Made by a program: the position numbers and the translations under genes. The notes under the pieces are model-generated. The model was not told the DNA's origin, made no database searches, and saw only the letters and a list, made by a program, of their open reading frames with translations. A stretch of 64,000 nt of DNA from Closterium sp. NIES-65 (Eukaryota > Streptophyta > Zygnematophyceae > Desmidiales > Closteriaceae): NCBI GenBank assembly GCA_948144175.1, contig CANXME010000804.1, forward strand, positions 1-64,000, given 5' to 3'. Positions 54,561-64,000 of the stretch are shown one piece after another. Position 1 is the first letter of the stretch. Each line of letters opens with the position of its first letter.

Positions 54561-56080
54561 CCCTACTACCGCCTCTTCCCCTACCGCACTCCGTCCCTCC
54601 CCCCGCCCCCGCTCTTCTTGGTACCAGGGTCCCCCCCCGGTCGACCCCCTCCCCCCTCAGGGTCCTGCCCCTTCAGGTGTGTCCCAGGTAGACGCGGTTG
54701 AGCCTGTCGAGGTCACTGGTGACTCTGGTGCTGCTGCGGGAGCTGAGCCTGGGGGTGCTGTGCCTGGGGGTGCTGAGCCTGGGGGTGCGGGGTCTGAGGG
54801 TGCTGAGTCTGGGGGTGCTGAGCCTGGGGGTCCTGAGCCTGGGGGTGCTGAGCCTGGGGGTGCTTCGCCTGGAGGTGCTTTGCCTGGGGGTGCTGAGCCT
54901 GGAGGTTCTTCGCCTGGAGGTTCTCCGGGTGCTTCGTCTCGCCGAGAGCCACTCTCCTCACAGGAGCTGCGTGAGTGGTTTGCTCGGCGCTGGAGGAGTG
55001 CTGCTGGTGCTGGAGGTTCTTCAGCTGCTGAGGTTGCTGCTGTCGCGGGTCCCGGAGGTGCTCGTACTGGTAGTACTGGAGCTGCTGGGCCTGCGGGTTC
55101 GCCTGGAGCTGGTGCTGCTGAGGGTGTTGGCGCTGAGACGACCACTGGTGGTTCGACTGGCGGTGCTCCTGGTGCTGCTGGAGTTTCTGGGGCTACTGGA
55201 GGCGCTGCTGAGGGTTCTGGAGCTACTGGAGGTGCTGCTGGAGGTGCTGCTGGAGCGGGTGTTCCTGCTGGGAGTACTGGTGCTGTCCCTGCTGTTTCTG
55301 GCGTCGCCACGCGGCCCCGACCGTACTTCGTACCGCTCCTGCAGCAGGTTCTTGGTCTTCCACCTTCTCCTGGTCCTCCTCCTCCTCCCTCAGAGGGTCC
55401 ACAGCCTGTCCAGTCACTGCTACAGCCTGCCTCCCCTTTGCCTGCTCCTTCTCCCTACGCTGGTCCGACTGGAGGTCTTACTGAGCGTCGTGAGCCTGCG
55501 TCTCGTCCTGCGTCGCCTGTTCGTACTGTGCGCATTAGTGGTCGCGGTTCGCGTCAGCGTCCGCCTCCTGTCCCTGGCACGCACCGGATGTCTCTGCGTC
55601 CGTCCACTGCTCCTATACGTGCCCCTTTGCCTTCTCCTACTTCTTCCTCTCTTCCTGCTCTTGCCGACCCGGAGTCGGACTCTCTTCGTGGTGGCAGTCC
55701 TACTGTCACGCGTCTCCTTGCTACTGCTGTCACTGACCCTTCTTTCGAGTCTTCTGCTGCGTCTGTCCTTGTCACTGAGCTCGTCGACTTTGCTGCGCGC
55801 TGTCGTCTAGACTACGCTGCTGGTCTTGTCGCTGAGTCTGAGACTACCTATCCTCCGTCCGTCGGGGGTGAGTGTGCCCTTGGCACGGACGTCCTTGAGG
55901 ACAGGCAGGAGGAGTTTCAGTGTCTGGCCACCGCTTCACCTCATCTCGCGTCTGTACTGCTAGCCCCTGAGGGAGACCCGGATGCACTAGACATCCCGAC
56001 TCCGCGCTCTTACGCGGAGGCGATAGAGGGTCCCTACTCCTCTCAGTGGCAGGCAGCTATGGATGCAGAGATGGCTTCCT
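54560..56080 (+). other. Copia spacer: Gly/Ala/Pro repeat region between integrase and RT
   Basis: A GGAEPGGAxPGGA repeat (15-bp units, 54,740-54,935) and Gly/Ala/Ser-rich text, then Pro/Ser-rich sequence and the pre-RT segment ending YAEAIEGPYSSQWQAAMDAE. Low-complexity expansion here is common in algal Copia elements of this type (from memory; not checked). Confidence 0.7.
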
Positions 56081-56082
56081 AG

Positions 56083-57573
56083 AAGTCCACAGGCACCTAC
56101 GTTGACGCTGTTCCCCCTCCTGGGGCGAACATCGTCAGTGGCATGTGGATTTTCAGGGTGAAGCGGCCGCCGGGTTCTCCGCCTGTCTTCAAGGCGCGGT
56201 ACGTGGCTCGTGGTTTCAGTCAGCGGCAGGGAGTTGACTACTTTCAGACCTTCTCCCCCACCCCGAAGATGATTACTCTTCGGGTACTGCTGCACGTTGC
56301 TGCTCACCGTGACTACGAGCTGCACTCTCTCGACTTCAGCACAGCTTTCTTGCAGGGCAGCCTGCACGAGGAGATCTGGCTGCGTCGCCCACCTGGCTTC
56401 ACTGGGTCTTTCCCTCCTGGTACCCAGTGGAGTCTCCGGCGTCCAGTCTACGGTCTCCGCCAGGCGCCACGTGAGTGGCACGACACACTGAGGACTACGC
56501 TGGCGGCACTTGGGTTTGCTCCTTCTACTGCCGACCCATCGCTATTTCTGCGCACCGACACCTCTCTGCCGCCGTTCTACATCCTCGTGTACGTCGACGA
56601 CTTGGTCTTTGCCACAGCTGACACTGCTGGACTCGCCTATGTGAAGTCCGAGCTGCAGAAGAGACACACATGCACTGACCTGGGTGAACTGCGCAGCTAC
56701 CTTGGCTTGCAGATCACCCGAGACAGAGCACGCCGCACCATTACCCTGACTCAGTCACACATGGTGCAGCAGGTCCTTCAGCGCTTCCGCTTCACGTACT
56801 CCTCGCCTCAGGCCACTCCTCTGCCTACTCGCCACTCGCTCTCAGCTCTGCCTTCGGATGAGTCCGTAGAGTCGAGTGGCCCGTATGCAGAGCTTGTTGG
56901 CTGCCTCATGTACCTGATGACCTGCACACGACCTGACCTTGCATACCCTCTTAGCATTCTTGCACGCTATGTTGCTCCTGGGAGACACCGACCAGAGCAC
57001 ATGGCTGCAGCGAAGAGGGTGTTGCGCTACTTGTGCAGTACGTCGGGCATGGGGCTAGTGCTTGGAGGGCGCAGTCGAGTGGTCCTCACTGGGCACGCTG
57101 ACGCTTCTTGGGCTGACGACCAGGCTACGCAGCGGTCGTCACAGGGTTACACCTTCAGTCTTGGTTCCGGCTCTGTTTCGTGGCGGGCTACCCGCTCGTC
57201 TTCTGTTCTCGGCTCCAGTTGTGAGGCTGAGATCTACGCCGGGGCCATGGCTGCACAGGAGTTACGCAGGCTCACCTACCTGCTGACCGACCTTGGAGAG
57301 CCGCCTCGTTCTCCTCCAGTCCTGTACGTAGACAACAAGGCCATGCTGGCTTTGTGTCGAGAGCAGCGACTGGAGCACAAGACAAAGCACATTGCTCTCC
57401 GCTACTTTCTTGCTCGTGAGCTACAGCAGCGTGGACAGTTGCGACTTGCGTACGTGGCCTCTGAGGCCAACACTGCTGATGTCTTCACCAAAGCACTTGC
57501 GCCTTGTGATCATCAGCGCTGCTGCACGCAGCTGGGCCTTGTGCGTGTCTTGCCTCACTTGCTCACTTCTTGA
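56083..57573 (+). other. Copia reverse transcriptase and RNase H region
   Basis: RT motifs KARYVARGFSQRQGVDY, SLDFSTAFLQG, RQAPREWH and YVDDLVFA (about 56,585). RNase H motifs HADASWADD, SSCEAEIYA, YVDNKAMLAL and HIALRYFLARE, ending NTADVFTKAL. Part of a fossil element. Confidence 0.9.
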
Positions 57574-57785
57574 CCTTGCTTGTACTTTTACCTATATATA
57601 CTCTTGCTCTTGCTTGCTTGCCTCTTGTATATCTCTATATATGATCTTGCATGTGAACTGGCCTTCTGGCCTTTGAACTTGTGCTCGGAATGTGTGGTGA
57701 CTTTGTGATCCACCCTGAGCTTTGCTTTGCTTTGCTTGACTGGTCTTGTGACCCCTTGTTCTCCCCCACTTTGCCTATGGGGGTG

Positions 57786-57919
57786 TGTCAGAACATTATA
57801 GCTTATATATATTTGTGTAGGCTATAGTGGGGTATCCCATAGGGGTTACAACCCAATCAGGGTTTCCTATATGTACTCACTTCATTCATAGTTGATTCAT
57901 TCTCGTTCACTTCTTCTCA
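57786..57919 (+). repeat. Copia 3' LTR
   Basis: 134 bp, matches the 5' LTR; followed by the CACCC target duplication. Confidence 0.9.
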
Positions 57920-57924
57920 CACCC

Positions 57925-60205
57925 GCAAATGTCAGAAATAACCACACCACGTAAAGTCTTGGTCGCCTGCAGGTTGTCCCCCGAAAGAACCGGTGTTTCT
58001 ATCGCGCCCACCCGGTCACCATTTTTTTCGTGCGGTTAACCACCCAAGCGACCCACCAACAGGAGGTGCTTTTTAGGCGTGGAACCCAGTACTTATGGGT
58101 CTTCCGAGACCGATTTTCACGGACCCTAGCGCGCATCAACGCCGCAGATCTCGCAGCAGAACTCCCCCAGACTGCTTCGAAGTACACCGAGAGACGTTTA
58201 AAACAGCTGGCGAGCAGACGTTCACCCGTCTCCCACCGTCGAAGTTGCACCCGAAAATCATGGTTGAGGAATCAAGCCCCGAAGTATTTTCTGCCTTGTA
58301 GCCCCGACATTTCCGCTGTTAGCCCTGGTACTCCGACGTTCACCCATCTTCGTACCTGTCGAAAATACTTAGCAAATCCCAGGCATCCTTGGCAATACAC
58401 CCCTCGCCGCGCCTCCATGTAACGATATCAAACCCTTTCGGGGGTCTACCGAATAGACTCCGAAATTCGCGGTGGAGTGGTATACGGGCTCCGCCTATCA
58501 CTCAAGTAGCTTGAAACGACACCCACAACTTTACCTCCTTTTTTGTTTTGCTTTCGCCACCCGACAATTTCGCATGACGTCGTTCACCCAGCGTCCCGCT
58601 TTTGTCGGATGAGACATTCTTCGTGTTGACCCGCAATTTTTCTGGCGTTCGATGAAGGCGCGAACACAATCGTAGCCGGGGTGAGTTTATCGTATCAAAC
58701 GCCCGCCCGGCCGCTTCGCTGCCCACCGTGCCTATCGCACTGAAAAGACTCCACAGCTTCGGGAACTCCATTCGCTGCTACACCGCCGTTGGGTAGACCG
58801 TTGAATCGGGAGAAACACCGACAGCTGCCACAATTTCCTCAGTCCCGACTTTTTCGGCAGGGTAACTGTCGCCGATGGTCCGTTTTTGTCGGGGCCGAAC
58901 AGTGTCGCACAACAAACTGTTTTCTTGTACGCCCTGCCGTCGAACCAGCGCCACCCACGCCTTTCTAACCAGCACAGGGCTAAAAACACAGGGCCCCACC
59001 TTTTTATCCAGTAGCCAACAGGACTTACGAATTGCCTTCGAGGCTTTTCTGGTGTGAGATATGTGAAACGTCGGTAGACTTGGCCGGTAGGGAGCTCCTT
59101 TTGCTACCGCCGCTTAGCCGTGAGACTCGGCCTCAGCAAAAGTCGTCACTGTAGGTCGTTTTTCTCGCCTGCTGAAGTCGGAACCCGTTTCTCTCTCGCC
59201 GGACCCGTATTAGTCGCAACTCCGTTTATTGTAGCCGGTAGAACCCCCGAAAATTCGCGGGTCTAAACGCTGCGCCGAATCGTTGTTCCGTGGTGTACTG
59301 GGCTGTCTGCAAACACAGGTACCTCTGGCCGGAGGGAACTGTGCCGCGTGAAGTGCAGAATCGACTGCTACTGCTGCTCCGAAATTTTCGCCGATGAACA
59401 TTGTGCTAGAAACAGTAGTCACCCAAGCCGGAACAGTCTGGTCGTAGGCGGCCTTTTCCGAACTTTTCGGTGGTTTGAAGAACAACTTCCGTCCCACACT
59501 GTGCCGCTCTGCCGAAAAGCGCCCACGACGCACCCTCCTGCAGCAACATCTGCCGCACCCGGGCGGGACGACGGTAGACCCCCGCTTTCTTCGGGCAGTC
59601 TCCACGCCGCCTCTCCTCGCCGTCGGTTTTTTCCGACGCAAATCACACATTGCGCCTGGCTGCTCGACCAGCAGTCGTTTTTCCACGTGCTGCTACCCGA
59701 AATCTTCGCGCACAGTGACGATGCGCCACTTGCCGAAGACTTCCACTAGCTCGTGCGCAACGTGACGAAGACGCCCATCGCCACTTGCCGCCCGCAGCTA
59801 GCTCCGTAATTGTCGCGCGCAGCTGTCGACCACGTGTCGACGCAACTCGCACGACGATCTTGCTTCCGACAACTTCGGACGTGCGCCGACGACGAGCCTG
59901 CCGACGTCACCCGCTACACAGCATTAACTCCGAATTTGCCAAAAACGACTACTGTTACTCACGCATTAATTGCGACGACAGCAAAAGCTGTCTGCCACCC
60001 GGGGGGAGGGAGGCCACGGTCCATCTCGACCGTCGAGGGCAAGGATCCATCGGTGCCGCAGGAGCGCCTTGAAATTCATGGCCGCTAGGAGCAACTACCC
60101 GTTCTCCTGGCTGGCTCTTGCGCTGCTCCTGTCACCATGGCATCCTTCCCTGTCCCCCCCCCGAGGGGTATTACACTCTAAAAAAACGGGGAAGCTAGGA
60201 AAGTA
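57925..60205 (-). other. Internal non-coding region of the outer LTR element
   Basis: About 2.3 kb (with 49,561-50,558 on the other side of the Copia) rich in cgac, gtcgg and ccgaaaa words. Short open frames on both strands have no recognisable gag, protease, integrase or RT pattern. Nothing else seen. Confidence 0.6.
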
Positions 60206-60219
60206 GCTCTGATACCAAG

Positions 60220-60498
60220 TGTTATGAGTTTTACTAGACAGAGTGCGCGGAAGACTTTATAAAAAGGATGTCGAATACAGAATGTCGAGAATGATAAAGA
60301 AGCAAGCATTTATAGGGTCGAAACCGTGCTAGGCGAGGACCTCGGGACGTGGATGGGTTGGAAGTGTCGCGATTGGTGCGGAGCGACTCGTCGGTGGTTC
60401 GGTCCGAAATGTGGGCCGAACCTCGAAACTGACGCGAAGTGCTCGGGGTTGTCCTCGCTAGGAACAGCCTCTACAGTAATGAATTCATATTCATTACA
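60220..60498 (-). repeat. Outer element, 5' LTR (right copy)
   Basis: Pairs with the left copy and is followed on the minus strand by the tRNA primer-binding site. Its outer side adjoins the 44-bp flanking repeat. Confidence 0.85.
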
Positions 60499-60542
60499 GA
60501 CTGCTACTTTGTGTAATTGACGAGAGTGCTCGTTACCAACTT
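60499..60542. repeat. 44-bp flanking repeat, right copy
   Basis: Exact copy of 49,223-49,266, adjoining the outer LTR. Confidence 0.8.
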
Positions 60543-60607
60543 GTTCAGGTTTTTTTTTTGTGTGGAATATGTAAACTATAGACCAATGATACAAGTGCAA
60601 GCAAACA

Positions 60608-61119
60608 TACCGTCAGCCCCCGGATAGAAGCGCCCCTGGGGTTATAAAAAAACACTGTTTTTTAGGGGGTGCGCTTATAATTGAGGAATTTTATAAGCGC
60701 CGGCACTTATAAATGGCAAAAAGAATATATATTTGTTTTACACCAAACTGTATATCTCGTTCTGCCGATTGTAATCGAGTCGAAAACATATAGGGTCGCT
60801 AATCTGATTCTCGCGCAGCTTGGGAGGGAGTGATTCCCTGCCAGCTCATCCTGACAGAATCACAGCACATGCTGACTAAACGCGCATAAAGTGAGTTCAG
60901 AGTGTGGGAAATCGAAATTGTAGTTCGTTTCCCTGATTATGTGAAATTCGTTGATGATATTTGAAAGGTTTTCAAATAAAAAACAAACATGCGCTTATAA
61001 TGTATCATCTTTTTCTAGGGGGTGAGCTTATAATCGAGGACCGGATATAAGCGCCCTCATCCTTTTATAAGCGCCGGCGCTTATCCTAGGCCTGCGCTTC
61101 TATCCGGGGGCTTACGGTA
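60608..61119. mobile_element. MITE-like DNA transposon, TA target site (Tc1/mariner-type ends)
   Basis: Terminal inverted repeats of about 26 bp: TACCGTCAGCCCCCGGATAG at the left and, read inward from the right, TACCGTAAGCCCCCGGATAG (one mismatch), both continuing AAGCGC. TA lies at each end as the likely target duplication. Subterminal motifs ttataagcgccggc and gcgcttataat recur in both orientations (60,665-60,715; 60,990-61,085). No open frame for a transposase, so it is non-autonomous. The CCCCCGGATA/CTTATA style matches pogo/mariner-type MITEs known in many eukaryotes; the superfamily is inferred from the ends. Confidence 0.8.
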
Positions 61120-61546
61120 TGTCAGTCGTAACTGAGTGTGAGAGGCCTAGTCAACTACTGGCCTCAGGGTAACCTTCTAAGACGGATGCAGAGCCCTCCG
61201 TGACAAATTCCCTAGTGCGTCAAAATTGTGGGTCCACTTCCAGCCTCAGCCCGCCACGAGCCAGATGCAGTTAAGTACCGTACTTGATGTTCTTGCTCTG
61301 CCAGCGCATACAGTCCGTTTGGCTGCTTCTGTCCCCCCTTCTTGTCCGGTTTGTGTCCTGTAGCTCTGGTGTTTACCTTCACGTGCAGACAATATTAACG
61401 GGAATGGAGTGTTGGCCCCGCCCTTGCTTGGGCAGCGCCGACGACTTTGTCGGATGCACGGGACAAGCAGCCGACCGTTCAATATGGGAGAGCTGCTCGA
61501 CAGGCTTCGTCAAGCTGCAGGGGACCGTTGTGGTGTTGCTGTCGAG
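61120..61546. other. Unannotated spacer
   Basis: Between the MITE and the Gypsy LTR. No coding or repeat structure recognised. Confidence 0.4.
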
Positions 61547-61892
61547 TGTGAGGATCTAGGATCGAGCTCAGAAAAGAAAGTTTGAATTGAGTGATCACCT
61601 GGGTACAACACGACGCTGTATATAGGCTCGACACAAGGCTCAGTAACCAGGTGTTACGCGAAGGTTCCGCGGGTCGTGAAGCGTCCCGAACAGATCCTTC
61701 CCAAATTCGGTAGAAAGCAATTCGGTGGCAACCGAAATGCCAGAATTCGGTGCACGCAACCTAGCTCGGTACTATAACTGTAATAAAATATAGGAAAGCA
61801 CCTAGCCTAGGAAATCAAGCAATTCATGCATGCATATAATTATCCTATGCTAGAAATAGCATAATTTAGGGTTAAGCCGTCGTACTCTCACA
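61547..61892 (-). repeat. Chromovirus 3' LTR (inferred)
   Basis: Bounded by TGTGAG...CTCACA and placed directly after the polypurine tract. Only one LTR is in the window, so the outer edge is inferred from the TG...CA ends. Confidence 0.6.
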
Positions 61893-61902
61893 CGTCCCCC
61901 CC

Positions 61903-62337
61903 TCAAAGCTGGGTGGCGTGAGAAACACCCTGCTTGACAAGATAGTCCTTGAGAGCACGGCGTGCGTTGCCCATATCAGCTTCTGCAACCCAACTGTCCT
62001 CAATGGGGTCGTATCCCTTCCAGCGTATCAGGAACTCGAGGGTCTTGCCACCGTGGCGCCGATGAGTGAGAACGCGCTCGATCTCATACTCCGGTTCATC
62101 CTGTATGAGAACAGGTGGTGGTGGCGGTAGTTGCCGTCCATGGAACTGTTGGTTGGGGTCCTTGTAGGGCTTCAGGAGCTGGACATGGAAAGTGTTGAGA
62201 AGCTTCCAAGTATCTCGTAAGCGCAAGCGGAATGTAACTGGTGTCACCTGTGCCTCAACGAGAAAAGGACCACATAAGCGAGGCCGGAGTTTGGATGGGA
62301 GGTGAGACAGGTTCAAGTTGCGCGTGTCAAGAAGCAC
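61903..62337 (-). other. Chromovirus integrase C-terminus and chromodomain
   Basis: Carries the post-core LRPRLCGPFLVEAQVTPVTF segment, the linker ending QDEPEYEIERVL, and the chromodomain core FLIRWKGYDPIEDSWVAEAD with its aromatic cage positions. In chromoviruses this domain steers insertion toward particular chromatin. Part of a fossil element. Confidence 0.85.
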
Positions 62338-64000
62338 GTGGTCTCCGACTGCTACTGAGTGATCACGTCGCTGACGATCAGCATACTACTTCTGGGAGGT
62401 CTGCATCATGGTGAGTCGTCGCTGAGTCTTGTCCCATAGCTGCTGCATGGTGGTGACGAAGTCATGTGCGGCTTGGACGTGTGCCGATGTGGTTGGCTGC
62501 TGTGGTGTGAGTGGTTCCCGTCCGTAACACAGGAAGAAAGGAGTTTTCCCTGTGGCCGCATGTGATGCGTTGTTGTAAGCGAACTCTACGGTCCGTAACT
62601 GTGTGTCCCAGTGGCTGACGTCGTCTTTGCAAGCTGTGCGCAGTAGCTGTTCAACCACCTGATTGAGTTGCTCTGTGTGTCCATAAGTCTGGGGGTGGTA
62701 TGCTGAAGACATTGCAAGCTTTGTCCCCAACAGTCCCATGAGCTCCTTCCAGAACTTACTGGTGAATTTTGGGTCTCTGTCTGAGATGAGTGTAGCGGGG
62801 ATGCCGTGGATGGTGATGATGCGGTCGAAGAAGAGTCGAGCAGTTGCTTCAGCTGTAGCTGTGGCGTTGGTCGGAATGAAGTGACCCATTTTGGAGAACT
62901 TGTCGATCACCACGAGTATAGCGTCATGCCCTCGTGAGGTCGAAGGAAGTCCCGTGATGAAGTCGAGGCTAATGACCTGCCATGGTTGCTCCGGTACGGG
63001 TAGAGGCTGAAGTAACCTTGCTTTTTTCTGCTTTCTGCTCTTCATCCGCTGGCACGTGTCGCAAGAGGTGACGAACTGCTGTACGTCTGCTGCCATCTCG
63101 GGCCAGTAGTAATACTTCGCTATCTCTGCTAACGTCTTGTTGCTCCCGAAATGTCCCGCGTAAGGTACGTCATGAAACTCCTCCAATAGTATCTGCCGTA
63201 GCGGGGCGTTATTCGGAACCAGCCCTTCCTTATAGCTAAGTCTTTCTCCCACTATAACAGCTTCTTAGTCTGTGCTGTAGCAATTTCTGCGTCCATGAAG
63301 TACCCATGTTGGAATAGACCCTTGAGCAGAGGGTTCATCCCGTCGAGGTGGATGCCTGCTACATGTCCAGGGCGGCTCAATGCGTCTGCCTTGTTGTGTA
63401 GCCCGGGCTTGTAGACAATGTCGTAGTGGAAGTGGGTCTCCAAGAAATCCACCCACCGCACCTGTCATCGTGAGAGGGTAGGTTGCGACTTCAGGTATTT
63501 GAGGCTGCAGTGGTTAGTATAGACTGTGGTCTTGGCTCCCTCTAGGTAACACCTCCATGCCTTAAAGGCGACGACTATTGCTAAGGCTTCCTTGTCGTGA
63601 ATGGGGTAGTTCAGTTCTGCTCCGTGTAGCTTCTTACTGAGATAAGCGATAGGCTGTAACCCGTTCCCGTGATCCTGCATAAGTACTGCTCCGACTGCCT
63701 AGTCACTAGCGTCTGCTTCAACTACGTTGTCCTTCTCGGGGTCCCGTAGGATGAGTACTGGTGCTATGGTCAGTGCTGTCTGTAACTGTTCCATGGCTTG
63801 CTGATGAGGAGTATCCCATTTGAAGGGCGTATCCTTTTTCAGTAGGTCGGTTAGTGGTGCTGCTATCTTAGCGTACTGGGGCACGAACCTGTTGTAGTAG
63901 TTGGCGAAGCCTAGGAACTGCTGCAACTCCTTCACGTTCTCAGGAACTTTCCACTTTTTAACGGCTTCGATCTTCCACGGGTCCACGTGTACGCCATTGG

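Larger units (their letters stand above)
50559..57924 (+). mobile_element. Nested Ty1/Copia LTR retrotransposon, young, nearly whole
   Basis: 134-bp LTRs at 50,564-50,697 and 57,786-57,919 (TG...CA) are practically identical, and a 5-bp target duplication CACCC lies on both sides (50,559-50,563; 57,920-57,924). The primer-binding site starts directly after the left LTR (TGGTATCGAGCAGG, initiator-Met type), and a purine-rich tract (atgggggtg) precedes the right LTR. A leader of nearly 1 kb made of CCGCCCGTGAG-like repeats is followed by gag (from about 51,674, MATPSVLAFDAEG) with a poly-Gly domain and poly-Gln, and an unusual Cys/His cluster. Then come protease (FTLDSGASRSFF), integrase, reverse transcriptase and RNase H in Copia order. 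The element is young; about two or three breaks in the coding frame are apparent, so it is probably no longer autonomous. Confidence 0.9.
49270..60498 (-). mobile_element. Outer non-coding LTR retrotransposon (Copia-type ends), fossil
   Basis: 279-bp LTRs at 49,270-49,548 and 60,220-60,498 are about 99% identical, so the insertion is young. On the minus strand the LTR begins TGTAATGAAT and ends CATAACA. A primer-binding site matching initiator-Met tRNA (TGGTATCAGAGC) lies two bases inside the right LTR (60,206-60,217), and a polypurine tract (AAGGTGGGAGAG) lies inside the left LTR (49,549-49,560). Excluding the nested Copia, the internal region is about 3.3 kb and shows no gag or pol similarity. 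It is therefore a LARD-like, non-autonomous family moved by another element's proteins. It looks structurally whole apart from the nested insertion. Confidence 0.8.
61547..64000 (-). mobile_element. Ty3/Gypsy chromovirus, 3' part, decayed fossil
   Basis: Read on the minus strand from the window edge: end of RT (WKVPENVKELQQFLGFANYY), RNase H (LNYPIHDKEALAIVVAFKAW; VYKPGLHNKADALSRP), integrase zinc finger (HFGSNKTLAEIAKYYYWP, CDTCQRMKS), integrase core (WQVISLDFITGLPSTSRGHD; SSAYHPQTYGHTEQLNQ), and a chromodomain (EIERVLTHRRHGGKTLEFLI, RWKGYDPIEDSW) that marks it as a chromovirus. A polypurine tract (GAGGGGGGGACG) precedes a 346-bp 3' LTR at 61,547-61,892 (TGTGAG...CTCACA). About four breaks in the pol frame; moderately old. 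The 5' LTR lies beyond the window. Confidence 0.85.

Noticed and set aside
57999-60206. Short open frames inside the outer LTR element
   Set aside because: No similarity to gag, protease, integrase, RT or envelope is visible; frames on both strands are of chance length.
61246-61482. Minus-strand frame between MITE and Gypsy LTR
   Set aside because: Short, no motif, no start context or splice evidence.

Overview
The window reads as nuclear DNA of a photosynthetic eukaryote of the green (plant) lineage, most likely a streptophyte alga or bryophyte-grade plant. This is an inference from plant-style GT-AG introns with pyrimidine-rich acceptors, a plant-type F-box/leucine-rich-repeat protein, a SET/NAP histone-chaperone domain, Ty1/Copia elements primed by initiator-Met tRNA, and a Ty3/Gypsy chromovirus. 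No species can be named from the sequence alone.

Region 1 (about 0.1-47.95 kb, plus strand) is host coding DNA of extraordinary low complexity: acidic, Ser/Glu/Ala/Gln-rich, with nested tandem repeats and few obvious intergenic gaps. It contains (a) a disordered acidic/Ser-rich stretch at 1.4-14 kb whose reading frame changes many times; (b) five recognisable exons of a SET/NAP domain at about 14.07-15.57 kb, with an acidic C-terminal exon to 16.63 kb; (c) a Pro/Ala region with about 15 TPMPG repeats at 18-19.1 kb; (d) a 4.9-kb open frame carrying RVVVVF repeats and an Arg/Ser-rich domain at 21.4-26.3 kb; (e) a single 13.7-kb open exon at 26.17-39.87 kb, which carries five copies of a conserved module built around DSDWSDSEPAPKPVPIRAW; (f) a seven-fold tandem array of one exon start at 40.0-41.15 kb; (g) a 4-kb exon with 14 GRVKALAA repeats; and (h) F-box plus LRR exons ending at 47,953. 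Splice phases join (e)-(f/g)-(h) cleanly, so the F-box/LRR protein appears to carry a giant disordered N-terminal half. Whether (a)-(d) belong to the same gene is unresolved.

Region 2 (48.2-48.85 kb, minus strand) is a small, ordinary two-exon gene for a 111-residue secreted protein with a clear signal peptide and a TATA box. It is convergent with the F-box/LRR gene.

Region 3 (49.2-64 kb) is a transposon nest. A non-coding LTR element on the minus strand (279-bp LTRs, Copia-type PBS and PPT) contains a young, nearly whole Ty1/Copia element on the plus strand (134-bp LTRs, 5-bp target duplication). Beyond it lie a 512-bp TA-flanked MITE and the 3' part of a decayed Ty3/Gypsy chromovirus on the minus strand, which runs off the window.

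The strongest leads are the giant module-bearing disordered protein joined to an F-box/LRR tail, and the locus-wide habit of tandemly duplicating acceptor-plus-exon-start segments upstream of the working exon.
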